A stretch of DNA of 64,000 nt. It comes from Citrus sinensis (Eukaryota; Streptophyta; Magnoliopsida; Sapindales; Rutaceae). The stretch covers positions 49,021,501 to 49,085,500 of the forward strand of contig NC_068558.1 of the NCBI RefSeq assembly GCF_022201045.2. The letters run 5' to 3'. The notes beneath the pieces were generated by a model, which made no database searches, was not told where the DNA came from, and saw only the letters and a program-made list of their open reading frames with translations. Below, one piece after another: positions 60,004 to 64,000 of the stretch. Both the position numbers and the translations under genes were made by a program. Positions within the stretch are counted from its first letter, which is position 1, and every line of letters begins with the position of its first letter.

Positions 60004-60791
60004 AGTAGTTTGTCTTGTTGCTTTCAATAAAGTAGTTTGTCTTGTTGTCATAATGATGTTTCGCTTTATGTTTGCATAATTATTAAAGTTTGCTTTTACT
60101 TTAATACTTTTGTCCAAGTCATGCTTTAATTATTAAAGCACTTTTGTCTTTTGTAATAATTAAAGTTGTGCAATTATGTAAAAGATAGGGGTCCTGTCCT
60201 ATCTTATCTTTTGCTTTTACTTTTGAAAACGATAGGGGTCCTGTCCTATCTTCTCAAGAATCCTCCCCTATATAAAGGATTCTCCCCTTGCTTGTAAGAT
60301 ATAGAAGTTTGAAAGAAATAAACTCGTGTTTTCTCTTACACCATGAATCCCTAAAACTCTTCTCTCTCTCTGCAAATGAAGTCCTAAGAAAGAAAAAGAA
60401 TAAAGAATTAAATTTGTTCATTTTGAAAACCTAAGGAAGTATGCTCTGCACTTGCCTTTTCTAAGGATCCTGTGCATCAGAAAACTTTTGATCATTTCTT
60501 ATCTGGTTTGGTACCCTGTTTTAGACTAAAGGAAAGTCTGTTTTGGGTTGTATAACCTGAGAAAAATGTTTTAAAGGTTTTTGATTACAGAGGTATATCG
60601 GCTGGAAACCCGAGCTTGCGGACTACTGGTCCAAAGAACAGTTTTAACTGTTGTAGTTCTGGTATAACAACGCCACGTACTTCACCATAACTAACAACGC
60701 CACGTACTTCACCATAACTGGTTTACTTTTCTCAAAAATGCCCAGATCTTTTCCAAATTTGATTTAAAATCTGGTTTTTGGCAACTCGGCA
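60004..60791 (+). promoter_or_regulatory. Fossil pararetroviral intergenic/promoter region
   Basis: A non-coding stretch between the two fossil coding regions. It contains a 20-bp-class repeat of AAAGTAGTTTGTCTTGTTG (about 60003-60050), two copies of a hairpin-like GATAGGGGTCCTGTCCTATC (about 60186 and 60230), a TATA box (CTATATAAAGG, 60269-60279), an AATAAA (60317-60322) and a 27-bp direct duplication at 60665-60718. TATA, then a polyadenylation signal close downstream, then a long leader is the normal layout for caulimovirid terminally redundant RNA. I did not find a convincing tRNA-Met primer site. Confidence 0.65.
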
Positions 60792-63011
60792 TTGAACCCT
60801 CCTGTCCCATGTCACCACTATGACCCTAAACCACCATCAGATCCTCCACCTCCACCGGCTCCATTACCCATCTACCGAAAAGAACTCACATGGATTGCAA
60901 AGCATTGCAAATCTGAGATTCCATCATCAATCTCAAATCCCACACCACCACTGGCTTGTATGATGTTCTCATCTACTTCATCCGACTATTCTTCCTCTTT
61001 TCCTTCTTTAGACACCCACACAGATTCTCAACGAAATGTTGTGTCCAAACCCTTTGTCCCTTCACCAATTACCTCATCTGGCCACCTAGAACCTCCCAAA
61101 CCTTTTGAATCAGTCCTCAACTGGCAAACCCAAAATGCTAGAGCACAGAATGATACTTTGGTCAATATCAATTCCAAAGTTGAGAAAATCAGTTTACGAA
61201 CTGAACAGCTTGAGACAAAGGTTGACTCCATCTCTGCACAGATGCAGCAGATCCACCAAAATCTCCAGTCCAGAATTGGCCAACTCGATTCAGAGTTACG
61301 AGCCATGCTAGCCCACAGATACAATGGTCCCGAATTTGACCAAAAAGAAAGGGAAATCAGGCGATTAAGAGCTGAACTTGCTCAGATTGAATCTGAAAAA
61401 CAGAGACCTACCCTTTTCACCAGTTCACCTCCTATTCCTTCTATCGGTCCAACTTACCATCCTTTTGCCTCTATGCTCTCTCCTATTAAACAATATGACC
61501 CTTCCAAGTTATTTGGCATGACTCATACTCTTTTCAGAGACAATCCTTTGCCACTGCCACCTAAACCTAAACCCAAACCTAGACCGCAGCCTCGACCTCC
61601 CCCTCTTCATCCTTCCTCTCTGACCATCCCTGGCCAACCATCTCCTACTTTTATACCGACATCACCACCAGCTCCTTTATCAGTCCCTGCCCAATCAAAA
61701 GATAAAGAACCCTTGAACCAATTTACTGCTCACACAGTCGCCCACTCTTCTACCACGGACGATCAAACTTCTGATTCAAATCTAGCTGTTTCAGATAGCC
61801 ATACCGAAACCGACTCAGAATCTTCAGCATCCACCAGTGACTCTGAAAAGTCCTATGCTGATATTACCAAAATCCTGATGGCTCAACCTGATCAAGGCCA
61901 AACCTCTCATACAGAACCATATGTTGATATTCCCTCCGAAGTTGAAGACGAAATGCCTGAATCTTCTGCCACAAACCAACCTTCTCCAGCCCAGCCCAAT
62001 CCACCTAGTCAAAAATCGTCAAATGGTCCATGGTTCACATTTGATGATCTTCCATCTCATAAATGGCGTGACCGACTCAATGAAATGTCTGCCTGGATTG
62101 ACCTGCAGATGCTAAGAACAGGAGCAACAACTCAATCAGTCCTTAGAGAATTTGCTACTCGTTTTACGGGTGCTCTAAGAGATTGGTTTGATTCGTTAGG
62201 ACAATATCGCCAGTTACAGTTTGTTGACCTTCCAGAAGTTTCAAGTGCTCTTGCTGTACTTCATGATCAATTCCTTGGCGACCCTTCTGCAGTCTTTGAA
62301 GCTGCCAGACGAGACTACCTCAACATGAAATGCTGCTCCCTCAATGCTAAGGATCTTGACTTCCATTATAAGCGAATGTCCCTGCTGTTCTATAAGCTTA
62401 ATGGATTCAATGAGCCGACATTAAAGCATGTCTTTCTGGCTTCCCTCCCCGAAGAACTCCAACCTGACATCCAGAGACAACTTACAGCATCCAATCTTTC
62501 CCTAGACAACATCTCCCTTGGCAAAATCTTCCAGCTTGCCAAAACCTGCCTTGACAAACTTTGCGAGCAAAAACAGTTTTTCAAAGAACTGTTGAAAGAC
62601 AAAGAACCTTTCCGCAGTGCTTGCAAAAAGCCTTATTTACAGATCAAATGCCACAAGAAAAAGGATTGCGATTGCAGTTCAAAGAAAAAACGGCATTTTC
62701 GGAAATTCAAAACTCCAGAATTTTCATCCAAACCTCGCAGATCCCGAAAGCCCTACCGGTTCTTCAGAAAGAAATCTTCCTCCTCCAGAGAATTCAAACG
62801 AAAGCAATCAAGCAGATGTTTCATCTGCAAGAGAAAAGGCCACTATGCCAAAGATTGTCCCAACAAAAGAGAAAAGGCCATCCGGTTGGTTGAACATCTT
62901 CAAGCAACCACAGACTACTCTCCTGCCAAAGATGAATTGGAATTCTATTTCTCTGAACAAGATGAACCCAACGATGAAACAGTGTTCGCACTACAAAAAT
63001 TATTTATATAA
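60792..63011 (+). CDS. Fossil caulimovirid capsid-type region with CCHC zinc knuckle
   Basis: The 739-residue frame has a Pro-rich N-terminus, a coiled coil (about 115-200: NINSKVEKISLRTEQLETK..), a Pro/Ser-rich linker rich in KPKPKPRPQPRP, then a capsid-like helical domain (about 415-600: WFTFDDLPSHKWRDRL, FATRFTGALRDWFDSLGQ, FLASLPEELQPDIQRQL). A Lys/Arg-rich basic stretch follows, then the zinc knuckle CFICKRKGHYAKDCPNK (about 675) and an acidic tail (DYSPAKDELEFYFSEQDEP). A basic patch, CCHC and acidic tail at the C-terminus are hallmarks of caulimovirid coat proteins. The coiled coil recalls virion-associated proteins. Its end runs into the right inverted repeat. Part of the same incomplete fossil. 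Confidence 0.8.
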   Translation: MNPPVPCHHYDPKPPSDPPPPPAPLPIYRKELTWIAKHCKSEIPSSISNPTPPLACMMFSSTSSDYSSSFPSLDTHTDSQRNVVSKPFVPSPITSSGHLEPPKPFESVLNWQTQNARAQNDTLVNINSKVEKISLRTEQLETKVDSISAQMQQIHQNLQSRIGQLDSELRAMLAHRYNGPEFDQKEREIRRLRAELAQIESEKQRPTLFTSSPPIPSIGPTYHPFASMLSPIKQYDPSKLFGMTHTLFRDNPLPLPPKPKPKPRPQPRPPPLHPSSLTIPGQPSPTFIPTSPPAPLSVPAQSKDKEPLNQFTAHTVAHSSTTDDQTSDSNLAVSDSHTETDSESSASTSDSEKSYADITKILMAQPDQGQTSHTEPYVDIPSEVEDEMPESSATNQPSPAQPNPPSQKSSNGPWFTFDDLPSHKWRDRLNEMSAWIDLQMLRTGATTQSVLREFATRFTGALRDWFDSLGQYRQLQFVDLPEVSSALAVLHDQFLGDPSAVFEAARRDYLNMKCCSLNAKDLDFHYKRMSLLFYKLNGFNEPTLKHVFLASLPEELQPDIQRQLTASNLSLDNISLGKIFQLAKTCLDKLCEQKQFFKELLKDKEPFRSACKKPYLQIKCHKKKDCDCSSKKKRHFRKFKTPEFSSKPRRSRKPYRFFRKKSSSSREFKRKQSSRCFICKRKGHYAKDCPNKREKAIRLVEHLQATTDYSPAKDELEFYFSEQDEPNDETVFALQKLFI

Positions 63012-63103
63012 AAAAGATATATTTTATATGTACGTAAGATAAGAATTGTCGTAATAATAATAAGATTTTTTAAGATTATAGTTAATGTTATTTATAAATA
63101 AAT
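63005..63103. repeat. 99-bp inverted repeat, right copy
   Basis: Exact reverse complement of 58026-58124. It is followed at once by a TA dinucleotide run (63104-63122). Confidence 0.93.
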
Positions 63104-63468
63104 TATATATATATATATATATGAGATCCACGTATTATTTATTTATGTGAGGGAGATATATCTAAGATAGGGGATCCTATCCTATTATTACTATTATTAT
63201 ATCTCCATCGGCGACCTGGATTTTAAGTGCAGCCAATTTAATGCGGTACATGACTCATGATGATCTTTTCTTTCAAACACAGTGACCCGTGTTCCTTGCA
63301 TGACAGGCAATCTGAAAGTTGGACTGAGGGGGGGATTTGACAGACATAGGCTATTGAATGACGAGCAGAGCATGAATAGTAGTGTACAGTGTATAGATCC
63401 AAATCTTTAACCGCAGCCCATCTTTAACATCTCTGCTCTCTAATAACTGTAGTAGAAAGGCCAACTAA
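63104..63468. other. Right flank of the pararetrovirus fossil
   Basis: A TA run (63104-63122) is followed by non-coding DNA. A palindrome-like GATAGGGGATCCTATC occurs near 63165, resembling the two hairpin units inside the fossil's regulatory region; this may be chance or a leftover piece. No gene is seen. Confidence 0.4.
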
Positions 63469-63884
63469 AATTTAGATAATTATCCGCATACTATTTATTT
63501 TTTCATATTTTTTTTAAATACATAATTTTTAATTTTTTTTACTGAATTCTAATTAAAATTATATTATTTTACATATGTACACTTATGTCTTCAAACTATT
63601 AAGAGAACTAACAAAATATTATATAAATAATTTTTTTATCCCTAAATATAAAAAAGACAATTATTCACTGATTTTTTTTTCATATTTTTTAAAAAATATA
63701 TAATTCTTAATTTTTTTTATTAAATTCTACTTGAAATTATATTATTTTTTACCTATTCACTTTTATCTTCAAATAATATTATTGTGAAATGATAATTTTA
63801 CTCTTATAATATCAGTAAAATTTTAATAGTATTATAACAGAAATGGACCAGTGAAAAAAAATATTAACTTCAAGTAAACTATTG

Positions 63885-63928
<44 letters not shown>

Positions 63929-63975
63929 AAAAAAAATTATAAAAAACAGATAGCCAGTGGATAATTACCTAAATT
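63469..63975. mobile_element. MITE-like element at the right edge
   Basis: AATTTAGATAATTATCC (63469-63485) pairs with GGATAATTACCTAAATT (63959-63975), one mismatch over 17 bases. Inside are two diverged direct copies of an AT-rich unit about 182 bp apart (starting near 63492 and 63674) and a TA microsatellite (about 63889-63926). There is no coding capacity and the target duplication is unclear. Confidence 0.5.
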
Positions 63976-64000
63976 CATTTAAGGAGGCCGAGCTATTAAC

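Larger units (their letters stand above)
58026..63103 (+). mobile_element. Endogenous pararetrovirus (Caulimoviridae) fossil segment bounded by inverted repeats
   Basis: Between the 99-bp inverted repeats lies a segment with, in order, the end of a reverse transcriptase, RNase H, a long region of unknown function, a non-coding regulatory stretch and a capsid-type region ending in a CCHC zinc knuckle. There are no LTRs and no integrase, and the order is a circular permutation of a caulimovirid genome, as expected for an integrated circular DNA virus. The movement protein, protease and most of the reverse transcriptase are not seen, so the copy is incomplete, cut off at both ends. The two coding stretches are otherwise open, which with the perfect repeats suggests a relatively young fossil. 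Genus is uncertain. A TA run borders it on the right, a setting where such integrations are often found. Confidence 0.85.

Noticed and set aside
58026-63103. DNA transposon with 99-bp terminal inverted repeats carrying viral genes
   Set aside because: No target duplication, no transposase and no second copy in the window; an inverted-repeat-bounded virus integration is simpler, though a genome search could change this.
58026-63103. LTR retrotransposon
   Set aside because: No LTRs, no integrase, and the coding order and coat-protein-type zinc knuckle with acidic tail fit a caulimovirid.
1-64000. CRISPR arrays, bacterial operons, rRNA genes or intact tRNA genes
   Set aside because: None seen; the repeats present are microsatellites and transposon arms.

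Overview
The window is nuclear DNA of a flowering plant. It has compact multi-exon genes with GT..AG introns, long AT-rich gaps full of small non-autonomous transposons, and families confined to land plants (AHL, kiwellin, MCTP/FTIP, remorin, R2R3-MYB). Codon use, families and gene size fit a woody eudicot. Citrus or a relative is my best guess, but that is inference. I rebuilt every gene model by hand from splice sites and reading phase, and each multi-exon model closes in frame.

Layout. 1-9.9 kb: a small lysine-rich protein gene (+), then a gene-poor stretch with a TAA-flanked MITE and a hAT-type element with a perfect 8-bp target duplication. 9.9-13.5 kb: an AT-hook (AHL) DNA-binding protein (+). 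13.8-21.1 kb: a kiwellin / ripening-related cluster of five copies, two intact (16725, 20492) and three decayed, with a SINE in the 3' region of one. 21.8-26 kb: an MCTP/FTIP-type multiple-C2 membrane protein (-) with an intron in its leader. 28.1-29.2 kb: an actin-depolymerising factor (+) whose first coding exon is only the ATG. 30.4-38.7 kb: two tandem GT90 (DUF821/CAP10) glycosyltransferases (-), one lacking two of the other's introns. 41.9-44.7 kb: tRNA-specific adenosine deaminase TAD1/ADAT1 (-). 45-48.3 kb: two more hAT-type elements with the same ends as the first. 50.6-53.8 kb: a group-1-like remorin (+). 54.5-56.0 kb: an R2R3-MYB of the MIXTA/MYB17 type (-). 58.0-63.1 kb: a fossil endogenous pararetrovirus (Caulimoviridae) segment enclosed by a perfect 99-bp inverted repeat. 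The right edge holds a further MITE-like inverted-repeat element.

The host genes do not form a pathway; neighbours are independent units, as is normal in plants. The two real local families are the kiwellin array (secreted defence-type proteins with matching TATA and W-box-like promoter elements) and the GT90 pair (Golgi-type membrane enzymes). I found no convincing new multi-gene system. The most unusual structures are the inverted-repeat-bounded pararetrovirus segment with its uncharacterised region downstream of RNase H, the birth-and-death kiwellin cluster, and three hAT-type elements that share ends but have unrelated subterminal repeats.
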